From CAJXQU01 sp965223825 (GTDB lineage Bacteria; Pseudomonadota; Gammaproteobacteria; CAJXQU01), in assembly GCA_965223825.1 (NCBI GenBank), contig OZ245018.1:806001-870000 (forward strand): a stretch of 64,000 nucleotides of DNA, read 5' to 3'. Below, one piece after another: positions 27,261 through 36,628 of this stretch. Below the pieces are notes generated by a model, which saw only the letters and a program-made list of their open reading frames with translations, searched no databases and was not told the DNA's origin. The translations under genes were made by a program, and so were the position numbers. Numbering within the stretch: position 1 is the stretch's first letter; every line of letters begins with the position of its first letter.

Positions 27261-28423
27261 CGCGCGATCTTCCTTACTGGCGACTGTCCGGTTTTTATCT
27301 ATTTTATTATGCCAGCGTCGGGATTTTCGTCCCGTTCTGGGGTTTGTATCTTGAATACCTGACTTTCACACCGTCTGAGATTGGTGAGCTTTCCGCTTTG
27401 CTCGTGATCGGGCGTTTACTCGCGCCGTATATTTGCGGCTGGGTGGCCGATCACAGTGGCGAACGCATGCGTGTGATCCGTTTTGCCGCGCTGGGCTCCT
27501 GGCTGGTGTTTATTGCTGCGTTGTACACCACGCATTATTGGTCGCTGGCGGTGGTGATGTTCATCTACGGGTTTTTTTGGAGTGCACCATTACCGCAGTT
27601 CGAAGCGGTGACGTTGAATCATTTAGGTGATCGCGCGCATGATTACACACGGATTCGCGTGTGGGGATCCATTGGCTTTATCGTCACCGTGATCGTCGTC
27701 GGTTATGTGTTAGACGAAATTGGCTTGGCGCGTGTGCCGTTGATCGCCTTGTTGCTCACCATCGGCATTTGGTTATCAACCTTGATCGTGCCCAACGATC
27801 ACGCCACGCATAAACACGCAAGCCGTGAGCCGTTATCCAATGTACTTTCATCGAGCACCGTCATCGCGATGCTTGTCGCATTTTTCCTAATGCAAGTCGG
27901 CCATGGTACATACTATTCTTTTTATTCGTTGTATCTGGAAAAGTTTGGTTATTCACGCGCGCTGATCGGACAACTCTGGGCGCTGGGCGTGATCGCAGAA
28001 GTGGGTCTGTTTCTGATCATGCTGCGTTTAATGAACCGCTTCAGTTTGCGGAATTTACTCATGTTTAGCTTACTCTGCGCGGCGATCCGTTGGAGCATGA
28101 TTGCGGCATTTCCTGAGTCGCGACCGCTGGTGGTGATCGCACAACTGCTACACGCGGCGACTTTCGGCATTCATCATGCGGTCGCAATCCAGTTAATTCA
28201 TCACTATTTCAAAGGCAAATTTCAGGGCCGTGGGCAAGCGTTATACAGCAGTTTGAGCTATGGTGCAGGTGGCGCTGGCGGCGCGTTGGTCAGTGGCTAC
28301 ATCTGGGAAGGGCTTGGTGCGCATGAGACGTTTTACTTTGCAGGGCTGGTTAGTTTGCTGGGTTTTATCATTGTTTGGATTTGGGTCAAACCGGATCGGA
28401 GAATAACCACTTCAGCATCTTGA
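27257..28423 (+). CDS. MFS transporter (HcaT/phenylpropionate-permease-like)
   Basis: A 388-residue, 12-helix major facilitator. The N-terminus (YWRLSGFYLFYYASVGIFVP) and the loop WVADHSGERMRVIR match the MFS_1-like family that includes E. coli HcaT. The second half has YGAGGAGGALVSGYIWE. Genes of this family commonly follow aroC in gammaproteobacteria, but the substrate has not been defined there. It overlaps aroC by four bases. Confidence 0.85.
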   Translation: MTRDLPYWRLSGFYLFYYASVGIFVPFWGLYLEYLTFTPSEIGELSALLVIGRLLAPYICGWVADHSGERMRVIRFAALGSWLVFIAALYTTHYWSLAVVMFIYGFFWSAPLPQFEAVTLNHLGDRAHDYTRIRVWGSIGFIVTVIVVGYVLDEIGLARVPLIALLLTIGIWLSTLIVPNDHATHKHASREPLSNVLSSSTVIAMLVAFFLMQVGHGTYYSFYSLYLEKFGYSRALIGQLWALGVIAEVGLFLIMLRLMNRFSLRNLLMFSLLCAAIRWSMIAAFPESRPLVVIAQLLHAATFGIHHAVAIQLIHHYFKGKFQGRGQALYSSLSYGAGGAGGALVSGYIWEGLGAHETFYFAGLVSLLGFIIVWIWVKPDRRITTSAS

Positions 28424-28484
28424 AATAATGTCAATACATTGTGGTAGGATTATCCGTGCTCGCAAAAAAACACGGAGGAGCACC

Positions 28485-28802
28485 ATGAGTGATTACGCAG
28501 AAAAACTGAAAGGTTATACGACTAAGGTCGATGAAGCCGCTGTCGACAAAATCGTTAAACATCTCGGCATCGCATTGCGCAGTAGAGATGCATCACTGGT
28601 TTCCGGATCAGACAAAAAAGAACTCGATCGTGTTCGTGAAAGCTGGTTAAAAAAGAAATTAAAACGTACTGAGCCCGATGCCGAGCTGGATAAAGCTATC
28701 GATGATGTTGTTGAGAAAATGGGCCGTAAGAACCCAAGTAAATGTCGAGTCTGTTTCTATTATTTATTAGCCGAAAATTTCGGCGTGCTCGGTGATTTAT
28801 AA
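28485..28802 (+). CDS. DUF2853 family protein
   Basis: A 105-residue soluble, charged, helical protein. It starts MSDYAEKLKGYTTKVDEAAV and ends with SKCRVCFYYLLAENFGVL, the conserved core of DUF2853. GGAGGAG precedes the ATG at 28485, so the longer reading from 28428 is not used. The function is unknown. A strong terminator follows, so it is monocistronic. Confidence 0.85.
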   Translation: MSDYAEKLKGYTTKVDEAAVDKIVKHLGIALRSRDASLVSGSDKKELDRVRESWLKKKLKRTEPDAELDKAIDDVVEKMGRKNPSKCRVCFYYLLAENFGVLGDL

Positions 28803-28832
28803 GTTAATTTGGTCGAATTATTTGTTTTGATG

Positions 28833-28864
28833 AAAAGCTCATCATTATGATGGGCTTTTTTTTC
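28833..28864 (+). terminator. Rho-independent terminator after the DUF2853 gene
   Basis: The stem AAAAGCTCATC (28833-28843) pairs with GATGGGCTTTT (28849-28859) with one G-U pair. The loop is five bases and a long T-run follows. Confidence 0.85.
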
Positions 28865-28888
28865 GTGTCACGGGTGGGATAATGCAGC

Positions 28889-29947
28889 ATGAGTGATGAA
28901 ATTATCAGTGCAGTAAAACAAGCGCATAGCGACAAAACAGCGCTTTCTATCATGGCCGGTGGCTCAAAGGCATTCTACGGGCCGAGTATCTCAGAGCAAT
29001 CCGTCGTTCCTCTGGACGTGACACATTACGCTGGTGTGCTGAGTTATGAACCTACTGAGCTGGTGGTCACGGCGCGATGTGGCACAAAGCTGAGCGAGTT
29101 GAATCAATTACTCGCCGAGCAAGGGCAGTGCCTACCGTTTGAGCCGCCAAGTTTTTCAGATAAAACCACCGTTGGTGGCATGGTCGCGGCGGGTCTATCC
29201 GGGCCACGTCGCGCGTATGCCGGCAGTGTGCGTGATTTTGTTTTAGGCACACGGATCGTCAATGGTCAGGGCCAGGATTTACGTTTCGGCGGGCAGGTGA
29301 TGAAAAACGTCGCCGGTTTTGATCTATCGCGTTTAATGGTCGGCGCGTTGGGGACACTTGGCGTGATCTTAGAAGTCTCGTTCAAATTACTACCGCAGAG
29401 CAAAGCCGATCTCACATTGCAATTCACCATGACCGAAGCAGAGGCGATTACTGCCGTAAACCAGTGGGCGGGCAGTGGATTACCGATTTCAGCCAGTTGT
29501 TATGTCGATGAGCAACTGATGGTGCGTTTTTCTGGTTTTGCGGAAAGCATGACGGATGTACATAAACAAATTGGTGGTGAGATTCTCGAGGATGCGTCGG
29601 CATTTTGGCTAGCAATACAAGATCAGACTGATGCGTTTTTTCAGACTGAGCAGACGCTCTGGCGGATCGCCGTCCCGCCGGCGAGTGCACCGTTAGAAAT
29701 TGAAGGTAAAGGCTTAATCGAATGGGGCGGTGCGCAGCGTTGGTTGCTTAGCTCATTACCGGCCGAAGTCATTCGCGCAAAAGCAGCGGAGTTGGGCGGG
29801 CATGCGAGTATTTTTCGTAATCCACCGTCGGATGTTGCGCCGTTTACGCCACTCCCTCCGGCGATGGCAAAGCTACAATCACGTATTAAAGAAGCAATGG
29901 ATCCGCACGGAATTCTGAATCCGGGCAAAATAAACTTGGAGTCGTAA
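28889..29947 (+). CDS. glcE: Glycolate oxidase FAD-binding subunit GlcE
   Basis: A 352-residue FAD_binding_4 protein (E. coli GlcE is about 350). The flavin-binding segments are PTELVVTARCGTKLSELN, PFEPPSFSDKTTVGGMVAAG and MKNVAGFDLSRLMVGALGTLG. The C-terminus (MDPHGILNPGK) is typical. With GlcD and GlcF it forms the membrane-associated glycolate oxidase. The stop overlaps the glcF start (TAATG). The matching glcD is 27 kb upstream at 123-1568. Confidence 0.9.
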   Translation: MSDEIISAVKQAHSDKTALSIMAGGSKAFYGPSISEQSVVPLDVTHYAGVLSYEPTELVVTARCGTKLSELNQLLAEQGQCLPFEPPSFSDKTTVGGMVAAGLSGPRRAYAGSVRDFVLGTRIVNGQGQDLRFGGQVMKNVAGFDLSRLMVGALGTLGVILEVSFKLLPQSKADLTLQFTMTEAEAITAVNQWAGSGLPISASCYVDEQLMVRFSGFAESMTDVHKQIGGEILEDASAFWLAIQDQTDAFFQTEQTLWRIAVPPASAPLEIEGKGLIEWGGAQRWLLSSLPAEVIRAKAAELGGHASIFRNPPSDVAPFTPLPPAMAKLQSRIKEAMDPHGILNPGKINLES

Positions 29948-31173
29948 TGCAAACGTTTATCAGCGAAGAAGTCCGTGCTACACCGGAAGGTGAAGCTGCT
30001 CAAGAGATTTTAAGAAAATGCGTGCATTGCGGTTTTTGTACAGCGACTTGTCCGACGTACCAATTAAAAGGTGATGAGTTGGATAGTCCGCGCGGGCGAA
30101 TTTACCTGATCAAAGGTTTGTTTGAAGGCAAGCTGGCGGATGAGAAAACACGCATGCATTTGGATCGCTGCCTGACGTGTCGGTCATGCGAAACGACGTG
30201 TCCATCGGGTGTAGATTATGGTCATTTAATTGATCTTGGCCGTGAAAAAATTGAGAAAGATTCGCCGACCAAACGGCCGATCAGCGAACGCATTACCCGA
30301 CGTTTACTGCGGGAAGTGTTACCTTATCCCAAACGATTTTCATTTTTGCTCGGCTGCGGTCGTTTAGTAAAACCACTGTTGCCGAAAGTGTTGTCTGATC
30401 ACATCCCAGTACTCGATGCCCCAGTAGCAAATCACACAATTGATCGCGCAAGTTTACATCGCAAAATGCTGGTACTTGAAGGTTGTGTGCAGCCGACGTT
30501 ACAACCTGGTACGAATCACATGGCGCGCAATGTTCTGGCGAAGTTAGGTATCGATTTGATCAGTGCAAACGAAGCCGGTTGCTGCGGTGCGGTCGATCAA
30601 CATTTGGCCGCTGCGGATACGGCGCGTGATCGCATGCGACGCAATATTGATGCGTGGTGGCCACTGTTGGAAGACGGCGCAGAGGCGATTGTGATCACGG
30701 CCAGCGGTTGCGGCAGCTTGGTAAAAGAATACGCCTACCATTTAAAAGACGATGCGGCCTATGCAGCAAAAGCGGAAAAAGTGTCCGGCATGACACGCGA
30801 TTTATTGGAAGTGATCGAACAAGAAGATTTGACCGTGTTTATGCAGAGGTCCGATTCCGAGAAAAAAATCGCCTGTCAGATCCCGTGCAGTTTGCAACAT
30901 GGCCAGCAGTTGGGGGGGCGATTAGAAGCGTTGCTGACGCGTTTGGGTTTTGCCATTACACCCGTCAAAGATGCGCATTTGTGTTGTGGATCAGCCGGGA
31001 CGTATTCGATTTTGCAGAAAGAGATGGCGGCCGAATTACGTGAGAACAAACTCGAAAATTTACAGAAGAATCAACCGGATGTGATTGTCTCTGCGAACAT
31101 TGGTTGTCAGAGTTTTTTGTCTGAAAAAGCCGATGTACCGGTCAAACATTGGATTGCGCTTTTAGCGGACTAG
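29947..31173 (+). CDS. glcF: Glycolate oxidase iron-sulfur subunit GlcF
   Basis: A 408-residue protein with two 4Fe-4S ferredoxin motifs (CVHCGFCTATCPTYQ near residue 25 and CLTCRSCETTCPSG near 75). Two CCG-domain cysteine motifs follow (EAGCCGAVDQH near 215 and DAHLCCGSAGTYS near 345), as in GlcF and heterodisulfide-reductase-like subunits. It carries electrons from the flavin subunits towards quinone. It is translationally coupled to glcE by a TAATG overlap. Confidence 0.93.
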   Translation: MQTFISEEVRATPEGEAAQEILRKCVHCGFCTATCPTYQLKGDELDSPRGRIYLIKGLFEGKLADEKTRMHLDRCLTCRSCETTCPSGVDYGHLIDLGREKIEKDSPTKRPISERITRRLLREVLPYPKRFSFLLGCGRLVKPLLPKVLSDHIPVLDAPVANHTIDRASLHRKMLVLEGCVQPTLQPGTNHMARNVLAKLGIDLISANEAGCCGAVDQHLAAADTARDRMRRNIDAWWPLLEDGAEAIVITASGCGSLVKEYAYHLKDDAAYAAKAEKVSGMTRDLLEVIEQEDLTVFMQRSDSEKKIACQIPCSLQHGQQLGGRLEALLTRLGFAITPVKDAHLCCGSAGTYSILQKEMAAELRENKLENLQKNQPDVIVSANIGCQSFLSEKADVPVKHWIALLAD

Positions 31174-31217
31174 CAGAGAGAAGTTGGTAAGAACAATAGG
31201 GAAAATATCAATAAGGG

Positions 31218-31286
31218 TAGGTGTACACGAGTTAACATGACCTCCTCAAGTCACACCAAACTCACAACCTAACTCGTGTACACCTA
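31218..31286. repeat. Perfect 17-bp inverted repeat between glcF and cfa
   Basis: TAGGTGTACACGAGTTA (31218-31234) is matched exactly by TAACTCGTGTACACCTA (31270-31286) across a 35-base spacer. Each arm contains the palindrome GTGTACAC. It lies between convergent genes. No T-run follows either arm, so it is not a standard terminator. Confidence 0.8.
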
Positions 31287-31325
31287 AATCATGCTGAGAT
31301 GAATCCATCATCCCAAGCCTAAACC

Positions 31326-32588
31326 TTATTTGAATATTGTCTGCAAAGCGGCGGGTTTGATCAACAACATTTGCACAGTTCCGATCACTTGTTCGCGGAA
31401 TCCACCTTCGCAGTAGCACAGGTAATACTCCCACATTCGCACAAACTTTTCATCATATCCGAGCTGTCTAATGTCGCTTATACGATCAAAAAAGCGTGTT
31501 CGCCAGTGTTTTAGCGTATGCGCGTAGTGCTGACCGATGTCTTCCAGATCGTAAAGCCGCATATCGGTTTTGCGAGCGACGCTGTCGCTCATGGCAGAAA
31601 CCGATGGAAGGAAGCCGCCAGGAAAGATAAAACGTTGAATGAAGTCGACATTATTTTTAGCGTGATCATAACGTTGATCAGCAATCGTGATCGCTTGTAA
31701 ACACATGACCCCATTAGGTTTTAAAAGGCGGCTGCATTGTGCGAAATACGTGTCGAGATATTGATGGCCAATGGCTTCGATCATTTCAATGGACACCAAT
31801 TTATCAAATTGCCCCGTGAGTTCACGATAGTCTTTTTTCAAGATCGTGATCTTGTTTTGTAAGCCAGCTTCGTTGACGCGTGCTTGGGCGTAGTCATGCT
31901 GCTCATCGGAAATTGTGGTTGTGGTCACGCGACAGCCATAGTGTTCAGCGGCGTATAGCGCAAAGCCCCCCCAGCCAGTGCCGATTTCCACAACGTGATC
32001 ACCGGCTTGCAGATCGAGCTTTTGACAAAGTCGTTCGAGTTTATTTAATGAGGCTGAGTGTAATGACTCATCCGCATGATTAAAAATAGCGCTGGAATAC
32101 ATCATGGACTCGTCAAGAAATTGCTCGAAAAGATCATTACCTAAGTCGTAATGCGCGTGGATGTTTTCTTTACTGCCTTGCAGCGTATTCCGTTTAGAAA
32201 ATGCGTAGAGTTTTTGTAGTGGTTTAACTAACCAGCTCTTACCGGCTTCGAGTTTGCTTAGTGTTTCGCGATTTTTAATAAACAACTGCACAAGTAATGT
32301 CAGATCATCACACGACCAATAGCCGAGCAGATACGCTTCACCGGCACCGAGATCACCTTTTATAAACAGTTGATCATAAAAGCGCTGATCGCGAATTTTT
32401 AAATGGACGGTTCTTGCCATTATTGAGGTGCTTTTTCCAAATACGAATTGCGTATTTTCTGTTGTGCTTTGATCATCAATAATCAACATACCGTGTTCAA
32501 TTTGACGTAACGCATTGAGCACGCAGCGTTTTGCAAAAGGATATTGTTTCAGGTCTGCAACTTGGCTGTTGGATTGTTCTATCGTCAT
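31326..32588 (-). CDS. cfa: Cyclopropane-fatty-acyl-phospholipid synthase family methyltransferase
   Basis: From the ATG at 32588 the product is 420 residues. An N-terminal lipid-binding domain (residues about 20-110) precedes a SAM-dependent methyltransferase domain with VVEIGTGWGGFALYAAEHYG and KLVSIEMIEAIGHQYLDTYF. The IEMIEAIG carboxylate segment is typical of Cfa. It should methylate the double bond of unsaturated phospholipid acyl chains using SAM. It is the last gene of an eight-gene operon. The 32651 start is rejected because it overlaps the upstream gene without a ribosome site. Cfa homologues in such clusters need not make plain cyclopropane rings. Confidence 0.88.
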   Translation of the reverse strand: MTIEQSNSQVADLKQYPFAKRCVLNALRQIEHGMLIIDDQSTTENTQFVFGKSTSIMARTVHLKIRDQRFYDQLFIKGDLGAGEAYLLGYWSCDDLTLLVQLFIKNRETLSKLEAGKSWLVKPLQKLYAFSKRNTLQGSKENIHAHYDLGNDLFEQFLDESMMYSSAIFNHADESLHSASLNKLERLCQKLDLQAGDHVVEIGTGWGGFALYAAEHYGCRVTTTTISDEQHDYAQARVNEAGLQNKITILKKDYRELTGQFDKLVSIEMIEAIGHQYLDTYFAQCSRLLKPNGVMCLQAITIADQRYDHAKNNVDFIQRFIFPGGFLPSVSAMSDSVARKTDMRLYDLEDIGQHYAHTLKHWRTRFFDRISDIRQLGYDEKFVRMWEYYLCYCEGGFREQVIGTVQMLLIKPAALQTIFK

Positions 32589-32598
32589 GATATGTGTC

Positions 32599-33378
32599 TC
32601 AAGATTCCTGTTTAACATTCTTGGTTTTATTTTGATCGGGGTGATCAACAATTTTTACGCCTTTTATCCAGAGTTTTAAGGCTTGCCAATAAATACGCAC
32701 GATCACGCTCAGCGTCATACATGGAAACCGTAATAGTTGCGCTGCTAAATTTCGTGATGTGATCGGCTTGGCGTGTAAGTTGAGCGTGGCATCAAAAATC
32801 ACATCGTTTTGTTGGAGGTTACGAATACCGATATTCAGATGATCAGAGGGTGGCGCGAGAGACCACTCATAGGTCATGTCCTGATCCATAAAGGGCGAGA
32901 CATGAAATTGCTTAGATTGTCTAAAGCGTAAAACCTGACCTTGCTGATCAGCATGCTTAACGTCTAGCACATAACAATGTTGTTCACGCCAAGGCGTGTT
33001 GTTTACTTCAGCAACTACCGCGATCAGTTCGTCATCACGATCATTAAAGCAGTAATAAAAACTGACGGGGTTAAAGCCATAACCGAAGTAACGTAAATGC
33101 GTGAGCAACCTGATCGGTCCATGACATTCAATACCGGATTCTGTACGGACTTTTTCAATGATGCTGGTCTTCAAGGAACGCGTCGGATTACCGGTATGAT
33201 CAGCACGTCGAAACCAGGCGATATTAGGACGCTGCACTGACCAAAACCAATATTGGGAAAAGGTATTTTCGAGTTCATCTAGGTCGAGATACAACATAAA
33301 TAAGTCGTAGTCAAAAGCATGCTTCACGGGTTTATACCGCGCATGCTGAATTTTTCCGTGATAGATTCGGCTATGCAT
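32599..33378 (-). CDS. DUF1365 family protein
   Basis: A 259-residue protein opening HSRIYHGKIQHARYKP and VKHAFDYDLFMLYLDLDELE, with FGYGFNPVSFYYCF, all typical of DUF1365. The family is found almost always between a flavoprotein oxidoreductase and a Cfa-type methyltransferase, exactly as here. Its biochemical role is unknown; a part in modifying membrane fatty acids is inferred from context. Its start overlaps the end of the flavoprotein gene by 8 bases. Confidence 0.88.
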   Translation of the reverse strand: MHSRIYHGKIQHARYKPVKHAFDYDLFMLYLDLDELENTFSQYWFWSVQRPNIAWFRRADHTGNPTRSLKTSIIEKVRTESGIECHGPIRLLTHLRYFGYGFNPVSFYYCFNDRDDELIAVVAEVNNTPWREQHCYVLDVKHADQQGQVLRFRQSKQFHVSPFMDQDMTYEWSLAPPSDHLNIGIRNLQQNDVIFDATLNLHAKPITSRNLAAQLLRFPCMTLSVIVRIYWQALKLWIKGVKIVDHPDQNKTKNVKQES

Positions 33379-34627
33379 TTTTCACATGCTGATGAAAATG
33401 TTGTAATGCATTTTGTGCGCTGATCACGCCATCTTCATGAAATCCATAACGCCAATAAGCACCACAATAAAAACTACGATTTTGGCCATTGAGCTTTTTC
33501 TGATCTGCTTGTGCAGTGATCGCAGAAGGGGTGAAAAGTGGATGTGTATAACATAGTTTTTTTATTATTTTGTCCGGGTCAATGGCAGCTGAGTTATTCA
33601 ACGTGACGCAGAATGTGTGATTGGAATTTATGTTTTGTAAAATATTCATGTTGTAAGTGACGGCGACGCGTTGCTTGTTGTCATCATTCAAGCGTAGATA
33701 ATTCCACGCTGCCCAAGCGCGTCGGTTTTTCGGTAATTGATTGATATCCGTATGCAAAACAACTTCATTATTTTGGTAATGAATCGCACCGAGTACACGG
33801 GACTCATCATCACTAGGCTTTGCGAGAATGTTGAGGGCTTGATCGCTATGTGTGGCGATAAAGACATAATCAAACGTTTCGCTGGTGTGAGCGTCGGTGA
33901 CAATCTCAACACGATCTGCATAACGATTTATTGCACGCACTGGCGTGTTTAATCGAATGCGATGAATAAAAGGTAACGTCAGCGCATCAACGTAGCTTTT
34001 TGAACCGCCTTTAATCGTTCGCCATCGAGGTCGATTTTGAATATTTAATAAACCATGATTAGCAAAAAACTGAACAAAGGTTACGGCGGGGAATTGCAGC
34101 ATTTCTTGCGGATCACTTGACCAGATCGCTGCGCCCATTGGTAGAATATAGTCGTTTATAAATAACTGGCCGTAAGACTGACTTTTTAAGTAATCACCCA
34201 AGGTGAGTGAATAATCTTTATCTTGGATTAACGCTACGGCACTGCGATTAAAGTGAAGTATATCGATTAGCATTTTATAAAAAGCTGGACGAAAAAGGTT
34301 CTTTCGTTGTGCAAATAAACCGTTTAGATTATTACCGTTGTATTCAAACCCAGCGCTTTCACAACGACTGCTAAAACTCATTTTTGTTGTTTGTGATTGC
34401 ACCCCAAGATCATTTAAGAGTTTGATAAAATTCGGGTACGTCCAGTCATTAAATACAATAAATCCCGTATCGATTTCATATTGACGACCGTCGTAATCGA
34501 GGCTGTGAGTATGTGTATGGCCACCAATGTGATCCGACGCTTCGAACAAAGTGATGTCATGATCTTTATACAAATGATGCGCGATCGTATTACCCGCAAT
34601 CCCCGATCCAATAATGGCAATCTTCAC
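33371..34627 (-). CDS. NAD(P)/FAD-dependent oxidoreductase (COG2907, amine-oxidase fold)
   Basis: A 418-residue flavoprotein with the Rossmann FAD motif IAIIGSGIAGNTIAHHL at the N-terminus and DHIGGHTHTHSLDYDG, the GG doublet of the amine oxidase/desaturase superfamily. EIDTGFIVFNDWTYPNF and SYVDALTLPF are typical of COG2907. As I recall, a related flavoprotein acts as UfaD with the methyltransferase UfaM in furan fatty acid synthesis in Rhodobacter. Whether this protein does the same is an inference. It overlaps genes on both sides by 4-8 bases. Confidence 0.85.
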   Translation of the reverse strand: MKIAIIGSGIAGNTIAHHLYKDHDITLFEASDHIGGHTHTHSLDYDGRQYEIDTGFIVFNDWTYPNFIKLLNDLGVQSQTTKMSFSSRCESAGFEYNGNNLNGLFAQRKNLFRPAFYKMLIDILHFNRSAVALIQDKDYSLTLGDYLKSQSYGQLFINDYILPMGAAIWSSDPQEMLQFPAVTFVQFFANHGLLNIQNRPRWRTIKGGSKSYVDALTLPFIHRIRLNTPVRAINRYADRVEIVTDAHTSETFDYVFIATHSDQALNILAKPSDDESRVLGAIHYQNNEVVLHTDINQLPKNRRAWAAWNYLRLNDDNKQRVAVTYNMNILQNINSNHTFCVTLNNSAAIDPDKIIKKLCYTHPLFTPSAITAQADQKKLNGQNRSFYCGAYWRYGFHEDGVISAQNALQHFHQHVKNA

Positions 34628-35169
34628 TGTACAGCCCCTTTGTGAGGAATGCGTTTTAATTCGTTAACGTTGTACCCGGCTTGTTTGACGATACCAACTA
34701 GGTTTTGATAAACAGCAGCATCGACTTGCGGTGAGCGAGACATTATCCAAACATAATCTCGTGCGTTGCGACCGATGATCGTGTGGGTGTAATTACCCTT
34801 GTTGTTTTCCTCTAAATAAATAATCCGGTAATCGGCTTTTATCGGCCAAATAAACTGCATCCCCCACACGGCATTGCCTGTATCTGCTTTCACATATCCC
34901 GTTGGGGTCATGACTTTCAAAGGACCGTTAAGCGCATCTTTGTTGTAGCTAAAATGCGTGGCGATACTACCATTGTCATTTAAGCGGTAGGACTCGACAG
35001 CGTTGTGCGCACCTTTCTCAAACAGGGTGGGGATAGCGGCGATCACATACCAATCGCCCATGAATTTATTTATATCAACGTGTGGGACAGTACTGAGTTT
35101 CTCATGCTGACTGCAGGCGCTCAGTAAACATAAGGAGAAGAAAAAACTTAGTTTTTTTTGATGATTCAT
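34624..35169 (-). CDS. blc: Outer-membrane lipocalin lipoprotein (Blc-like)
   Basis: A 181-residue lipoprotein with the lipobox LLSAC at residues 15-19. A bacterial lipocalin domain follows, with the signature FMGDWYVIAAIPTLFEKG (the GxW motif) and VWGMQFIWPIKADYRIIYL. Blc-type lipocalins sit in the outer membrane and bind fatty acids or lysophospholipids. In this operon it may carry modified or oxidised lipids. Start and stop overlap its neighbours by four bases. Confidence 0.88.
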   Translation of the reverse strand: MNHQKKLSFFFSLCLLSACSQHEKLSTVPHVDINKFMGDWYVIAAIPTLFEKGAHNAVESYRLNDNGSIATHFSYNKDALNGPLKVMTPTGYVKADTGNAVWGMQFIWPIKADYRIIYLEENNKGNYTHTIIGRNARDYVWIMSRSPQVDAAVYQNLVGIVKQAGYNVNELKRIPHKGAVQ

Positions 35170-35825
35170 TTTTCTTCCTTAATTTGATAAACCAAATTTT
35201 GATCATCCTTCGTCATGGATTTTAATCCTTGCCAATGATTCGCTTGGTAGATGAGTAGGATGTCAATCTCGTTAGCATTAATCCGAACGGTATTTTTAGC
35301 GTTAGGATTTGAGCCGTCATCAATTGCGACGGAGGAAGTTGTCACTGGGAGGTATTCGCCAGTTTGACTATTTAAGAGTTTGTCTTGCTTAAGCAATGAT
35401 TTATCCCAATACGCAAATGTCTGAATACATTTCGGCAAGCGGGTTTTACCAGTATGTGTATCGATTAAAAACTGCTCCTTACCCTGTTCTCCTTTAACGA
35501 ATAATTGATCGCCGTTGTCATTTGTTTCTGCTGAAATTTTCGTCAGGCAACCATTTTCCCAATGTTCTAGATCGTCATGTTGATAACGGTACAGGGGAAT
35601 GCCGAGTATTTTGTAAGTGAATTTTGCATGGCTATTAACGATGGTTTCGTTACCTTTAGATTCAACAATAAAGTGATGTGACCCGATCAGTTTGTCATCC
35701 AGAAAGACATCAAATTCCCATTGCTGACTTACAGGAGTATTTGTCTCTGCCTGTTCTGCGGAAATACTGAGCGGTGTTAATACACAAGTACCGATCAGTG
35801 ACAGTATGATATTGACTTTTCTCAT
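35166..35825 (-). CDS. Periplasmic DUF6134-like protein
   Basis: A 219-residue protein with a signal peptide (cleaved near SISAEQ). It is predicted beta-rich, with WEFDVFLDDKLIGSHHF and KFTYKILGIPLYRYQHD. I recall this pattern from DUF6134, a family of unknown function found beside DUF1295 and lipocalin genes. The fold may be a lipid-binding barrel, but that is speculation. It overlaps the genes on both sides by 4 bases. Confidence 0.65.
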   Translation of the reverse strand: MRKVNIILSLIGTCVLTPLSISAEQAETNTPVSQQWEFDVFLDDKLIGSHHFIVESKGNETIVNSHAKFTYKILGIPLYRYQHDDLEHWENGCLTKISAETNDNGDQLFVKGEQGKEQFLIDTHTGKTRLPKCIQTFAYWDKSLLKQDKLLNSQTGEYLPVTTSSVAIDDGSNPNAKNTVRINANEIDILLIYQANHWQGLKSMTKDDQNLVYQIKEEK

Positions 35826-36628
35826 GAATCCTTTGTGTTTTTGATTATGGGCAGAGGGATGAAAGCGCTCGTCCGTTTCATATATTCAATGTATTCGGGG
35901 CGACGCGAGGTAATTGTTTGTTCAGTTAACGCAATACCTGACACTTTTAGAATAAGAACGGTCAGAAGTATTGGTGATAAAATCGTCCATGCGAAGCCTG
36001 CAGAGAGTGCGATCAGGTAAAACCCCCACCAAACACAACATTCACCAAAATAATTCGGGTGTCTGCTGTAGCGCCACAATCCCGAGTCGAGCACGCCGTT
36101 ATTCTTAGTAGATGCTTGATCTTGAAATTGTTTAAGTTGCCAATCTGCAATACTTTCAAACACGATACCGAAAATGACGATCGCGATGCCGACATAATCG
36201 ATCCAACTAAATGCTTTTGTGCTCTCGATACTGACTAATAGCGGTGTTGCGATAATCCACGCCAACACGGCTTGTAAAATGAAGATCAGGTAAAGACTTT
36301 TTAAGGAAAAATGAGGCTGATTATTTTTACGAATAGTTTGATAACGGTGATCTTCGGGTTGATTCCAATTACGCAGGGTCAGGTGAATACATAGGCGTAA
36401 AGCCCACACACTAACAAGCGAGATAACGATAATGGCACGTGCTGTATTTGAAGCTTGTATTGAGAAGACGACGAATGTGCCGATCAGAAAAAAAATACTC
36501 CAGACACTGTCAACCAGACTAACATCTTCTAGAATTAAACTTATGATCCAACTAACTATCGCGAGCACGAGTATGCATGCCAATGGCAGCAGGAAAGTAC
36601 TTATGGATAATGATTCGAAATTATCCAT
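35822..36628 (-). CDS. DUF1295 membrane protein (steroid 5-alpha-reductase fold)
   Basis: A 268-residue membrane protein with about six helices. The C-terminal half has GLWRYSRHPNYFGECCVWWG and FVWTI-like helices, the signature shared by DUF1295, 3-oxo-5-alpha-steroid dehydrogenases and isoprenylcysteine methyltransferases. It may reduce a double bond in a lipid using NAD(P)H. Its place in a fatty-acid modification operon supports that, but no substrate can be named. Confidence 0.85.
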   Translation of the reverse strand: MDNFESLSISTFLLPLACILVLAIVSWIISLILEDVSLVDSVWSIFFLIGTFVVFSIQASNTARAIIVISLVSVWALRLCIHLTLRNWNQPEDHRYQTIRKNNQPHFSLKSLYLIFILQAVLAWIIATPLLVSIESTKAFSWIDYVGIAIVIFGIVFESIADWQLKQFQDQASTKNNGVLDSGLWRYSRHPNYFGECCVWWGFYLIALSAGFAWTILSPILLTVLILKVSGIALTEQTITSRRPEYIEYMKRTSAFIPLPIIKNTKDS

